In this document: piece after piece, positions 1 to 11,100 of the stretch | Numbering within the stretch: position 1 is the first letter of the stretch | Layout: every line of letters starts with the position of its first letter | Assembly: GCA_003427395.1 (NCBI GenBank) | Contig: BFEA01000099.1 | Coordinates: 2,447,248 to 2,487,461 of the forward strand | Direction of reading: 5' to 3' | DNA from: Chara braunii | Taxonomy: Eukaryota > Streptophyta > Charophyceae > Charales > Characeae | Length of the DNA stretch: 40,214 nucleotides | Translations under genes and position numbers: made by a program | The notes under the pieces: generated by a model | Seen by the model: the letters and a program-made list of their open reading frames with translations, nothing else | The model's database searches: none | Told to the model about the DNA's origin: nothing

Positions 1-1599
1 TTGTGTACAGAACACAGCCATCCCAAAAGATTGGGACAATAGGTAGCCATCAGGCCCATGATGTTAGTCCGATGCATGGTTCTCACAACAGGGATAAATT
101 TTTAAGAGAGAGGGGGGAGCATTTCAAATTAGTATTAGTAGGTTAGCATGGGTTAGGAGAGGGTCGAAGGACCCAACCATAGGGGAGGTGCACGCCCTTA
201 AGCGCGCTTTTCACCGCCTAGCACCCATAGCAGCTCATCAGAGGGGTTAGCTTAGAAATCAATTGCTCCTGTTAGCAAGCGGAGAGGGGAGGGGGAGAGG
301 GGGGAAGGCATGGTGGGCATTTAAGGGGGATATGGAGTTAGCAAGTCATACCTGTGTCGTCATAGCCGGTGCCGCCGGATTGTCAGCAGTCGCCATGGCA
401 GGAGTTGTGGCCATCACAGCGAAGTATCAGAAACTCACGGTGGGCGCACAGCGTGCAATGCACTGTGCTGCGCCCGACAGAAACCAGGTACCCACTTTGC
501 TCTCGGCCGAACAACAGTGTTACGGCAAGAGCAACTGGGGGGACTCTTGTTACGTGGGAAAGGAAACGTAGCGTAAGCGTCGTCGTTGCAATGATGTAGC
601 GCGAACATACATGCAATAGCATACGTAGCAGTGATGCATGGCGCATGCAGTAGCATGAAGGGGAGAATGGATGTGCGGGGGGTGCTTGTATAGTGGAGCG
701 ATCCATGGTATGGGTAATGCTTTACAAGGGTATTCTGTGGGTACGTGAGTAATGGTGCCATGTGTGCGTGTAGAAGGGTGCAAGGTAGGGGAAGGATTTC
801 TTGCAGCAAATGCCAGGGGTGTAGTCCTCTTTGCGAAAGCATATCTGCAGCAGTAGTCGTGTAGGTGCAGTTTGGCAAGTGGGTCTGTAGCGGCATGTGT
901 CGTCCGTGCTAGTCTGTGCTGTAAGAGGTCTATTTGCAGTTTGCGGGCATAGGTATTGGTCTGTGCCGCGTGGGAGTAGAGTTGGGCAGGGTAGTTTTGT
1001 TTTATTATATTGTCTTAGTGTGCACGAGCATGCGTAAGCTGTGTGTTTTTTTCGTTGTTGGTAGGAATATTGGTAATTGTGGAAGTGGGTATCGTCGTGC
1101 TTCGTTTTGTCCTGTAGGCGTGGGATTTTGTTTTTAGTATATTGTCAGTGTCGTTTCGGAGTGGTGCTGAAAACTTTTGTCGTATCTGTAGAAGTTATTG
1201 GGTCTTTTCCGTAATGCTCTAAAATATTTAGAAATGCGCGAATCGGTGCCTTTGTTATGTGTGTGCAAAAACTGGTTTCGTATGGGGCAAGCATACTCAT
1301 AACTTTAGTGCGAAATGTGGTTGATGTGGTGAAGAAGGTAGCCTGTGTAGTTTTAATTAGCTAGTAGCGGTTACGGGTTCCTGGTGGGGATATGCATAAT
1401 AGTTATATTGAGGGTTGCGAGATGGGCAGTGGATTATGCGAGTATTTGCATATCGCTACCAGCAGGAATTTTTTCGGTTGTTTTTAGGATTACGTTTGCT
1501 TATGGAACTCAGCGGAGGCATCGTACGTTCTCCTTTTAGTCTTACCGAACCGCAAAGGTGCTATTTGTTAATTTGTTGCCGGTTGTTTTTTTAGTTTTA
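1..1599. other. No recognisable gene
   Basis: Only short open frames without family resemblance are present. A purine-rich tract around 107-120 could be a relic of a retroelement polypurine tract, but no LTR start or pol remnant follows it. From about 900 the sequence becomes T/G-rich and then grades into an AT-rich tract. Confidence 0.5.
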
Positions 1600-1844
1600 T
1601 TTATTTTTATAGGTATTATGGCCTTTTACCTGTGTTGCTTAAGTGTTTTTTTTATAAAAATTTAAAATTTATTAGTTTTTATATATTTTTTTAATTAATC
1701 TAATTTCATGTTATTAATCTATTAATTTCTTATTTTTATATTTATTTTTGTTAAAACCACTATCTGTTTATATATTATTATATTTATATATAAAAAAAGA
1801 AAAATAATTTATTTAAAAATTTTAATAATATTATTTATTTAGTT
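1600..1844. repeat. AT-rich locus, left half, split by the LINE
   Basis: Almost pure A/T sequence. The block resumes at 9561-9670 after the LINE, so the two halves probably formed one AT-rich tract before insertion. The segment 1832-1844 (TATTTATTTAGTT) recurs at 9561-9573 and is the best candidate target-site duplication. The low complexity makes a chance match possible. Confidence 0.6.
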
Positions 1845-1847
1845 AGG

Positions 1848-2458
1848 TTTTTTTTTTTTTTTTTTTTTTTTTTTATGAATAACACTTTCAGTTTGTATTA
1901 AGAAAAGCGGTTGAGGCCGGGGACCTCACAATTCTACCCGGAAGTTCTGAGAGCATTACTCAGTTTAGCTTATGTGAATTCAAGTAGAATCTCTATCATA
2001 ATGTTCAATCCTTCTAAAATGAACTTATCTGGTTATTAACTCAATCAGAAACCTTATATTTTCTCCACTACAGGTCTACACCGGCCTGAACTCGGGCTAA
2101 AGCGACCGAGTGGAAGCGACGTTCCTTTGTGGGACTGACTCTCTTCACCACCCCCTCCCAACCAAAGGCCTACCGTGGCCAGAACAGTGTGGTCCCACCG
2201 AGAGTCCAGGTTGGGGAGAAGTTTGTTAACATCTCTGTTGTGAATACTGGGTGAGAAACTAGTTAAAGAATAGCTAAGGAGTAAATTCTTGTTGAGTGAT
2301 CTCATAGGTCCAATATGATCAAAGTGTTGCTACTCCTGGACTCCAGGATTGAGGAAAAAAACAATCTACCTGTTGCTGAAGGAACTGCCCAGCAGAAGGG
2401 CTCTGACCATTTCCTTTTAAATTTCCTAGCTTTAAGTTCTACGCTAAGACTGCTCCTA
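1848..2458 (-). other. LINE 3' UTR and poly(A) tail
   Basis: Runs from the ORF2 stop to the 27-nt A tail (T run 1848-1874). The part next to the tail (about 1900-1970) has clear similarity to 10735-10910 once the MITE there is removed. Shared strings include GACCTCACAATTC and ACCCGGAAGTT. This conserved terminus is probably the RT recognition end. Confidence 0.7.
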
Positions 2459-5400
2459 TTAATGCAACTCCAGTCTGCTAAAATAATCTTTTAACCCCTG
2501 TAGCATCCATCTTTGGAGAACCAGAAAGGGTATCTGTGTACCTTCGAATCGTGTGGAATTACGGCCCCTCCATAGTACCCACAAACCCATGGCTCTTGCG
2601 ATCCAAGCAGTCTCTGGGACAACAGAGGCCGGATGACCATCTCCTCTCAATAGGGAGGGTAAGCACCAAATTTTTTCACACGGATCGTCCGGATAAGTTG
2701 AGGACCAGATAGATTTCCACCAGACCCAGAAGGTCTGCGTTGTTCCACAGGACCATAACATGTGAGGTAGATCTTCTATTGTTGGCTCGGCGCATGATGA
2801 GCAGAAGATTGAAACTGGCATACCCTTTGTGACACACCATTTCGCTGAGGGAACGCAAAGCATATGGATCATCCACAGCAGGCCTACCTGCTTAACTGAT
2901 GGCAGAGACCTAATGGTTCTACCATAGTTACAACATGATTCAAAATGTACAGAACTGAAACCTTGAACGTTGGAGAAATTATCCCAGTTGGCTTTGACTG
3001 AGTAAGCCAGTCTATTGGCCTGGGACTGAAGCTTGTAACCTTTGGAGACTGTGTACTCAATGATCGGAAGGTTGTCACCTCCCATGTCTGCTCCTTTCCA
3101 GCCTACCACCAGCGGGTGTATTTTTGCTGCAGTCAAGGGAATGTCTCCCAGGCACAGGCTGTATGAAGATTTAATTACTCCGTTAACCATCTTGTTGTGC
3201 TTTTGAACTATAATTTGGGTATATTCCTTGCGTTGCAGGCATTTTGTCAGCTCCTCAGACTTGACAAGGTCTCCTTTGATGTTGGTGTCCCATTTTTCGG
3301 CTAAAAATAACTCATCATCCAACAGTTTTGTTACCCTCCAAAAGCCAGTTTCTCCATCTCTGTGTCTCAGCCATGTGGCAACAGGGAGACCTCTGAGTTG
3401 GAGTTTTTGCTTCCAGAGGTGTGGAATAGCCTGAATCAGGTTATGCAGCTTACATGTAAGGTTGTTAATATTGCCCAGTTTCTGTCTGATCTCTTCAGGC
3501 CTTTTCCATCTGGATTCTGAATCTGCCCAGATGTGCTTGATTTGACAGATACCTTTACGAGCCCAGATGTTCCAGGGGGAAGAAGAGGAGATACTAAATG
3601 TATTCCCTAGGGGATCTCTAATAGCTGAGTTATCGAAGAGGTTTTGGCACAAGACCTCTTCAGCTGTGCTGGGATCTAGTATCTGTGTAGGCATCAGGNC
3701 ACTCCAGGCCTTCAAGATTGGGGCCCATGTCTTGGAATTACATCTCTGTTTCAGAAAGCCCTTCATTAGGAGACAAGGCCACACACAGTCTGGGTCCTCC
3801 AAGCCCCACTCCTTGGCTAATATGAAAATTGCCAGTCTTATCCATGGGCGATCTGACTCAATAGTGAGAGCTCTAATTACCCATTTGATAAGCAGAGCGC
3901 GGTTCTGAGAAAAAATATCCAGAATACCCAAACCGCCCTGGTTCCGTTTCTGAGTAATCTTCCACCATGCCAATTTGCACAGGGCTTTCCCATTCTCAAC
4001 AGTGTCTTTCCATAGGTACTTTGTGATCTGTCCTCGTACTCCTTTTTCTGTGTTAGCTGATATAGCTTTGATGGAGAGAATGTACCATATGGTTGAGAGC
4101 ACCATGGTATTAATAACCAAGGCTCTACCAAACAGGGACACCGATCAGACCTTAGACCAGGAACATAGTCTCCTGGTGACCCTGTCTAAGATGATCTGGT
4201 TCTGTTTGCTCTCGCTTTCCTCATATGATATTTCAATGCCTAAGAAGCGCTCCGAGTGTTCTTTTGTTAGGGTCTGTATGCCCAGATCAACCGCTAGGGG
4301 GGATTCATCCCTCACTAAGGCTGCTGATTTATTCTAGTTAACCTTAGCTTTGGAGGCTTTACAGAATAAATCCAGGCAATCCCGAAGAGCCACTAGCGAT
4401 TCCACAGTGTTCTTAGAGACCACTGCCAGATCATCAGCAAGGGCTGAAGTCTGGAGTTGGTAAGTCGGGAAGAGGCGAAGACCTCTCACCTGGGATTTAC
4501 GGATCATACTCAGGAGCACTTCCTGTTGGAGGACGTACAATAGAGGGGCAAGTGGGCACCCTTGTCTCAAGGAACGAGATAATATGAAAGAGTCAGACTT
4601 CATCCCGTTGATGATCACAGAGGCTCTAGAGCCTGAGTACAGCTTGGTCACCCAGTTGCAGAAGGTAGGACCAAAGCCTCTTCTTTGTAAGACCTGAAGA
4701 ACAAAATCCCAGTTGACTCAATCATAGGCTTTCTCGAAGTCTATAAGAAGGATGATTTCAGAGGATTTACGCAGTTCTATAACCTCCATGGCCTGGGTAA
4801 TGGTCATAACATTATCTAGTACCAACCGGCCTTTGACAAATCCTGATTGATCTGGGTGGACCAAGGTGGGGAGTATGTCAGAGATTTGGCGAGATAATGC
4901 TTTGGCCAGGATCTTACCGTGGGCGTTTAGGAGGACAATAGGTCTGTAATTCCTTATATCTTTCTTATCATTCTTCTTATATATGAAAGAGATAGCCCCT
5001 TCCATCATTTCTTTACCCAGGTTTTGACCCGTTGCAGCTTTATTAAAGAGGGATAGCAGAATGGGACCGAAGAGTTCCCAGTTGTTTGCATAAAATTTAA
5101 TAGGGAGGCCATCAGGGTCAAGACACTTACCGGTGGCCATGCTACGCATGGCCGCAGAAAGTTCAGGAAGAGATAGGTTTTCCTCCAAGATTTGTTGTTG
5201 TCTTTGAGAGATGCATTTGATATTATCTCCCCATAGCCTGTCTTCTTCTTCTTCAAGTACCAAAGGGTCACCAGGAACTTTTTCTGTGGAGAGCAATTTT
5301 TCATAGAAAAGTTTTGCGTATGTACATATCCCTGGAGTGTCCTTGGCGGGTCTCTGTGTAGGGTCGAAGGGGTGCAAGAGTTCCAAGAAAGAAGAGCGGC

Positions 5401-6580
5401 TTCTTTCCCCCGAGGTCTTCTTGAAGAAGGATTTCGACATCCTATCACTGACCATTATGTTCTTGACAGTCGAGTATCTAAGTCAGTCTTCATCCCTTTG
5501 AATCTGCAAATTTTCCCAAAGAGCTAACCATCTATCCCTTTTTTCAGCCCAATAAGCAGTTGCATACGGGTCAAGTGCCATATTCCTTTCAGCTTTCTCA
5601 ACTTTAGCTTTAAGTTCGGCTTCTTTCCTATTACAATCCTTGGCTTTAATGAAACTGAAAAATTCTAGCATACGGGAGGTTTGTCTAATACCTGAGTCGA
5701 ACCATTCCTCTTCACATTCGAAGGAAGGTTTAAAATCTACCCAATCTGCCCAAAAATCCTTAATCCAGTCTTTGACTCCTTGATCTTCCAAAATGTGGAT
5801 TTGGATCCTGGGAAGGTCTTTGTATATGGCGGGTCCCTCGCCCAGAGAAACTTCCAACAACACTGGCTTATGGTCAGATGTTGGATCGACGTGTATACTG
5901 GAATCAATTACCATATTACATACCGAATCCCTGACTAGCCAACAGTCTAACCTTTTCTTAGCTACACAGTGAGTATCTGATGATGAGGCGGAAGTCCATG
6001 TATATGTCCTCTCATCTGGGTGGATTTTGCGAAAAACATCCACCAGGTGTAGCTCATTCTGGAAGTTGCGGAATCTAGTAGCCTCCAGCCAATTACCTGT
6101 ACCTTTAGAGGAATCTAGGGAGGAGTCAGAAATAGTATTCCAATCACCCCCTATGATTAAATTGTCGACATCAGGGATCAAAGATTTAAGATGTTCCAAA
6201 AAAACCTGGCGTTCTCTGGAGTCTACTGGGGAGTAGACTGACATAAACGCCCATTCCGTATCCTGAATAAGTAACTTAACCCAAATCCACCTCCCCAGTG
6301 AATCATAAAAATAGTCCATAACTGTACATTCAAAATCTCTATGTATTAGAATAGCTACACCTCCTTTAGTTCCTTCAGCTGGAGCCCACCACAAGGATTA
6401 CCACCAATTGCCCAGTTCGCTAATCTTTTCCTCGTTTAACTTTGTTTCCTGGAGTAGCGCTATCTGAATGTGATTCTGATGGAGCCATGTCCGTAGTCTT
6501 GCTTTCTTCCTTCTGCCGCTGTTGTCACCAATACATTTAAGATTCCAAGTGGCAAGGCGGGTTTTACTGAGGGATGGCAT
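2459..6580 (-). pseudogene. LINE ORF2: endonuclease-reverse transcriptase (broken)
   Basis: One continuous frame of about 1373 codons from ATG 6580 to TAA 2459. It is broken by five stops and no frameshift: TAA 6400-6398, TGA 5485-5483, TGA 4720-4718, TAG 4336-4334, TGA 4147-4145. The EEP (APE-like) endonuclease spans residues ~8-240, with WN at 12-13, QETK at 44-47, GGDWN near 144-148, RLD near 210-212 and SDH near 235-237. The reverse transcriptase spans ~520-800, with NYRP near 544, the first catalytic Asp in IDFEKAYD near 614, LRQGCPLAP, and the ADD box near 715-717. The C-terminus (~1240-1330) has a zf-RVT-like Cys/His region beginning CSSC. In a live element this enzyme nicks target DNA and primes reverse transcription there. 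An ambiguous base sits at 3699. Confidence 0.9.
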
Positions 6581-8947
6581 CGGCCATATCCTCAGTCCTC
6601 TGTTGGATAGACTGTTGATGAGTTGTATCTGCGCTCGGAGGAACTTCCTCCTCCCAAGGTTTGGCCAGCAAGTCCTTGAGAATTTTGGAGGAGAAATTCC
6701 TGGTTGCAGTCAGTTGTTTATGGAGGTCAACGAGGTGCTCACCTCCAATTCCTTCTGTTATGCATACCATGTTGATATCTTTGTTGTTCGCAGATTTGAA
6801 CAATTCCGTCGGGAGCCAATGGAGACCGCTGTCCACGTCAGCAACCATAGGATTGCAAGTGGGGCGGGCTCCAATCAGATAGCAATAAATGAAAGCCATC
6901 TTAGCTGACTTGGTAGGGAATGGGCCAAGCCGCTGCATACTGTAACCGCTCATCAAACGGACCTGATACCTACCCATCAAGTATTCCGAAACCAACTTCA
7001 AAGCGACTGAAGAAGAAGGGATATCATCCAGTTCCCAAACGGGGAGCGACAAAGGACCCTGACCATTGGGTAGAATCATCCATTCCAGCGAAGTAGGAGA
7101 CTCTCTCAAGATGATGGGGCATAAAATATTCGCGAATATAACTTGGTTGTGTACTTGATCTTAGGAAATCGTTCGAGTCGGTTGAGGCTCTGATGCAGAA
7201 GTCGGAGAAGTGGTGGATTGTGGACCTATCCCTTGGGCTAAGGACAATTCTGGATTCAAATTTGATGTTTTTTCGAAAGATGAAACCAGGTTCGACACAC
7301 GGTTCGATGAGCTTGGCAAGGAGGAAGCTTTGCTTTGTCCTGCCGCTTCAGTGGTTGGAACCTCTCTCCTACTGTATTTCGTGGGAGAGACAGGGGTTGT
7401 TCCTTCTACCGTGATAGCGCCCATCCCCAGTGCTCGCGGTGAGTGAGGACCCTCAGGAATCACCAAGGGGTACATCTGCGACGCTCCAGACTGAGCTACT
7501 GATCGCTGACCCTGATTCCCTCCTTTATTGCCAGCATTCAAGTTCGATCGACCCCTTCCTTGGGTAACCAAAGAAGGCGGTTTCCTTGCTGGGGCCTTGT
7601 GTCGTACGTTTCCTGTGGGTCTGGAAGTCGACGTACCACCAGTAATTCCTCCCGAAGCAACCGTCGGTCGATTTACCCTACCACCACCCCATTCCAGAGG
7701 TGGGGAGGTTCTGATGGGGGTGGTAGTATTCGAACCGTCAGGTTGGATAAACGGCGGAGCGGGCAGGGGGGGAAACGGAGAAGCGTGAAACTCCCTCGAT
7801 CGCTATAGATGATCAGAGGGTAAAACTGGTGGGAAGCCCTGCCGAGATTGTACATTTGAGTGTCGTTGTCCATGGTAACTACCCTGTTCTGGTCCAGGTT
7901 GCGGCGGGGTGCCACCTCCCTGCATAGGAACAGCTGCATCGGCATTCGGAATGCCATCCGCGTTTGCCATATCCTGATGTGGAGCGGGGTGATGAGTATC
8001 GTTCCTTACCTCCGTCCTACCTTGGTTATGCATATTCGGTCGAGAGTTATAGGGATCACGACCCATACTCGAACCGCTCGAGACGTGAGACCTTGCTGGA
8101 GGGTGAGCATCCTGCCCGAAATCCTCATTGGAGGTGCACTCGTCTGTCCAGTGACCGTACCAACGACAGTTTCTACAGCAAGGTGTATTGCTATCGACTA
8201 GTTCTGCTGAAAGCGTGTCCAAACCTACTCTTAATGAGAGTACGGGTTTGAATCTCGTTTCACAGGATCTATACAAGCCAAACTTTGCATTTACTAAATG
8301 CGGCATGGTTTCATCTTCGACGGGCTCGAATTCTTTCACTATGGGACCAATGGATTTGGAGATCATAGTGCGTATACAAGACAGGAGAAAAAGAGGGAAT
8401 CGAACGGCCATCACCCAATAATTTTCGACTCTCTCCTTTTCTCTCTCTGCTTCCCATTCTTTCTTCGGCAGCCAATTGCGAATGATGACTTTATATTTCT
8501 GCTTATCCAGCGTGAATTGGATTTCAGGTTTAGTACCGAGTATGGCCACCTTTGCTTCCGTCGATCTAGCAGTGTAGGAAATCATTGATTTGCCTTCCAC
8601 ATGCGTTGATCCACGGCCTAAGGCTTTCAACTCGGTGCTCAAGCGCCCGTCCTCCAGACTCCTGACAAAACGTAGTTTTTCAGGATTACTCATTTTTTTG
8701 CTTTTCCTCCGAAAATAACAACCAGAGTATGGCCTTTCGACCATTGTCGCTGGATACGGTTAAAATCATCACTAACAATGCCCGTAATAGCATCCTCTTC
8801 AGTCAACACTTAGACATAACGGTCTAGGTCAGGGACAATACCTTCGATGAAACACTGTTGAAGCAGACCCCTGATGCGCTATTCCTCTTCGGCGTCGATG
8901 CGAATCTCTGTCTCATCTTCTTGTCCTTCGTGTGGAGCGTCTTCCAT
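6564..8947 (-). pseudogene. LINE ORF1: nucleic-acid-binding protein with CCHC knuckle (broken)
   Basis: ORF1 proteins of plant LINEs bind element RNA and act as chaperones in the RNP. I place the start at the ATG at 8947, upstream of the later ATG at 8744, because the frame from 8947 runs into the conserved region. Reading on from 8947 there are stops TAG (8881-8879) and TAA (8812-8810), then a one-base loss in the A run at 8693-8699 shifts the frame. The new frame runs to TAA at 6564 with further stops at 7805-7803 (TAG) and 7163-7161 (TAA). Total about 794 codons. The first ~240 residues look like a DUF4283-type domain. A zinc knuckle C-x2-C-x4-H-x4-C (CRNCRWYGHWTDEC) lies near 8136-8178. 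A Pro/Gly/Ser-rich linker and an unrecognised C-terminal domain follow. The 3' end overlaps the ORF2 start by 17 nt. Confidence 0.8.
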
Positions 8948-9560
8948 GGTCGTAGACTTGGGAGTTACTATAAAACGTAAACTCCAGGAGTAGGGAGCGA
9001 GAGCCCAAATTGGAAAAACAAAGATTCGTCAAAGACTGAGGGCAGATCAAACCCGTATGATTCGTCTGTTCTTCTCGGGACTTGCTAAAAATGGAAAGGA
9101 CTGATGAAATCGGACCTTGAGAACACGTATCAAAAGTGAAAGCACGGGAAATCCTCTTCGAAATGGACAAGGCATAAATTCAATGTCGAGAAATGATGAT
9201 AAGTAGTGGATGGCTAGGAGGGCAAACTTCCAAGGAGAAATAGCCGAGAGAAGAAGTAAAAAGTCGAGGAATGAGTGGCTAGGATCACGAGGCGTGTTGA
9301 GTCTATCTTCATTCTAGAGACCTGGTAGGCAAAGCCTACCTAGTCTCGGTAATTCTGAATAATCTGTGTGGGACATCTCCCCGGTCGCCGCACACCATAC
9401 CCGGGCTCTATGGCGAGTGAGGTTACTGGAAGTTCCAGAAGGTGTTCCCCTGTTTTCCACCATAGCTCGGTGAAAAAGTTAGGGTTAGCTTAGTTACCTT
9501 GATTCGGTAACTCGGAATTAGCGCAGGCGCAACAGCGCCGCCGAGAATTCCTTCCGGTCC
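8948..9560 (-). promoter_or_regulatory. LINE 5' leader (putative internal promoter region)
   Basis: The sequence between the inferred 5' end and the ORF1 ATG at 8947. Its first ~40 nt are GC-rich. L1-type LINEs normally carry their promoter in this leader; that is family knowledge and no specific box is visible. The boundary at 9560 rests on the switch to AT-rich host DNA and on the candidate target duplication. Confidence 0.45.
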
Positions 9561-9626
9561 TATTTATTTAGTTTTTTGTTTATTAATTAGTTTTTAATTA
9601 TTATTATTTTTTTTAATTTTAATTTT

Positions 9627-9659
<33 letters not shown>

Positions 9660-9667
9660 TTTTTCCT

Positions 9668-9670
<3 letters not shown>
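9561..9670. repeat. AT-rich locus, right half
   Basis: Continuation of the AT-rich tract interrupted by the LINE. It starts with the copy of TATTTATTTAGTT (9561-9573). Confidence 0.55.

Positions 9671-9726
<56 letters not shown>
9671..9726. repeat. (GT)28 microsatellite
   Basis: Uninterrupted GT dinucleotides over 56 bp, directly after the AT-rich tract. Confidence 0.98.
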
Positions 9727-9728
<2 letters not shown>

Positions 9729-10192
9729 ATGCTCATCGCCAAATTTCTGATATGCCCCGGTAGCATCTCTCCCGGGGTCAGGGGAAAGACTGCGAGTGTC
9801 AACAATGGCCACAGGGGCTTGCTGGAAAGATGGACGGTACCAATAAGGGCATATGGGAAATTTTTGTGCTGGTTCTCAACGGCCATCCGGTAGGGTCATA
9901 CCGAAAATTTGGTACTGGTACCGGTAGGGGCATATGAAACATGTTTCAGGTCCAAATGATGCCAGGGGGCTTCTGGAAACACCATTCGTCGTCAGAGGGG
10001 CACGACAAGGTAGGTCGGCCATCAGAGGGGCACGCCGCAAATAAACGCAAAGTTCAGGGGCATTTCAAAAATTTTCCCTTAAAAAAAAAAGAAAAAAAGG
10101 GCGACGACCATGAGATATCACCATTAAGCTGACCGGCCCCAGGCAATTCAGAAATAGTTGGTTTTACAACTCTACTAATCAAGTTCCATCAT
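9727..10192. other. Non-coding, short internal repeats
   Basis: No gene is visible. TCAGAGGGGCACG occurs twice (about 9996 and 10022), and GGGCATATG recurs near 9847 and 9927. An A-rich run lies at 10081-10098. Confidence 0.45.
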
Positions 10193-10600
10193 CTAGGGCC
10201 TAGTTGCACTACTCGCCATCCGTCACATTTCGTGGCGGATGCGTGGAGAGTGAAAAAACTGAGAATCGCGTCGAACTCGAGGCCTGGTTGCACTTACTCG
10301 CCACTATATTTCTTCTACAGAAAAGTTAAAATTTTTTGTCTTGTCTACCTGATGTCGACTCGTGAAGCCCTGCACTCTCCAGAAAGCTGTTTTGTGGAGA
10401 GGTCCAAGGACCACTCTCCACAAACCGCCGTGCACAGGCGGGGAAACCGAATTCACTCTCCACAACTTGTGTCAACGGTGTGGCGAGCCATCTGACACAT
10501 TTTGCATTCGTCAAGTTTGGCAAGTAAGTGCAACCAGGCGCCTACTCTCCAAACTTGGCGTATGGCGAGTAGGGGCCTAGTAGTGCAACTAGGCCCCTAG
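10193..10600. mobile_element. Nested foldback (MITE-like) element
   Basis: The outer inverted repeat pairs 10193-10219 (CTAGGGCCTAGTTGCACTAC then TCGCCAT) with 10562-10600. The right end has about 12 extra bp that repeat TAGGCCCC. A second, related pair lies inside: 10281-10303 (GGCCTGGTTGCACTTACTCG) with 10516-10542. The middle is rich in CTCTCCACAA and its complement. No coding capacity. The termini start GGGCCT, like some Tourist/PIF-Harbinger MITEs, and a 3-bp CTA duplication would fit the ends. That superfamily assignment is a guess. Confidence 0.65.
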
Positions 10601-10664
10601 ATTCGAACACGGGTCTGTATTTTCAATAGTTCATGGGTGTACCCACTGAGCTAGGCTCTTGGGT
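10599..10664 (-). repeat. tRNA-like fragment (pol III A and B boxes)
   Basis: On the minus strand this reads as a tRNA-like body. There is a near-canonical A box (TAGCTCAGTGGG, about 10639-10650) and a B-box-like GTGTTCGAATCT (about 10599-10610), roughly 30 nt apart. The acceptor arms do not pair cleanly, so it is a tRNA relic or the head of a tRNA-derived SINE, not a working tRNA. It touches the foldback on one side and the LINE target duplication on the other. Confidence 0.5.
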
Positions 10665-10669
10665 TGATC

Positions 10670-10680
<11 letters not shown>

Positions 10681-10700
<20 letters not shown>

Positions 10701-11084
10701 GTAAAGCGTTTGTCTTTATTGCAAAATTCATAGTAAGGAGGCCGGGGGCTAGGTCCCACTCGCACGAATGAAGAGATACCGACCGTAGATAACAAAGATC
10801 AACGGCCCAAATCTCCTAATTTGCGCAAGTGGGACCTTGCCCCGGGGACCTCACAATTCAACCCGGAAGTTATCCTGGCAGCATTAGCCAGTTTAGCTTT
10901 CAGCTCTAATCGGATCCCTGTTGGGGCCAACTCCCCATTACAACCATCTGAAAACCGGGATCAGTGTCCCCTTCCTATAACTCCTGCTCTCCAAAAGAAT
11001 AACCTTGAAGCTCATTAAAAGTAAGGGATTTCCCTTAGCAGTAGAAAACCACCTATCTGCCCTCACCCCTCTTGGCTGAAAACA
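10681..11084 (-). mobile_element. 5'-truncated LINE copy with target duplication
   Basis: The target duplication is TGATCTGATTTTTTTT at 10665-10680 and 11085-11100 (16 bp). Inside are a T run (the A tail in element sense) and a 3' end similar to that of the full-length LINE (1875-1970). Further upstream the two differ, so this is a related subfamily, not the same sequence. About 300 bp once the nested MITE (10745-10843) is removed. Truncation at the 5' end with a long target duplication is typical of target-primed reverse transcription. Confidence 0.82.
10745..10843. mobile_element. MITE, GGGGCYAGGTCCCACT family, copy 1
   Basis: About 99 bp with terminal inverted repeats GGGGCTAGGTCCCACT and, at the other end, the complement of GGGGCAAGGTCCCACT. 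It interrupts the conserved LINE 3' end: the full-length LINE reads GAGGCCGGGGACCTC where this copy is split. Comparing empty and filled sites allows a short duplication (up to CCGG), but the G/C runs make its length ambiguous. Confidence 0.85.
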
Positions 11085-11100
11085 TGATCTGATTTTTTTT

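Larger units (their letters stand above)
1845..9560 (-). mobile_element. Full-length L1-type LINE retrotransposon (decayed)
   Basis: About 7.7 kb on the minus strand. Order in its own sense: GC-rich 5' leader (9560-8948), ORF1 (8947-6564), ORF2 (6580-2459), 3' UTR and an A tail, seen as a 27-T run at 1848-1874. The candidate 13-bp target duplication is 1832-1844 and 9561-9573; three bases (1845-1847) lie between it and the tail. The 3' UTR start resembles a second truncated copy at 10681-11084, which confirms the family's 3' end. Nine in-frame stops and one frameshift interrupt the ORFs, so this copy cannot mobilise itself. The ORF arrangement is that of plant L1-clade LINEs. Confidence 0.88.

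Noticed and set aside
107-120. Polypurine tract of an LTR retrotransposon
   Set aside because: No TG-starting LTR follows and no pol remnant precedes it.
2459-6580. Stop-codon reassignment or programmed readthrough in the LINE
   Set aside because: All three stop codons occur as interruptions, and the positions fit ordinary mutational decay; the cupin gene ends with normal tandem TAA.
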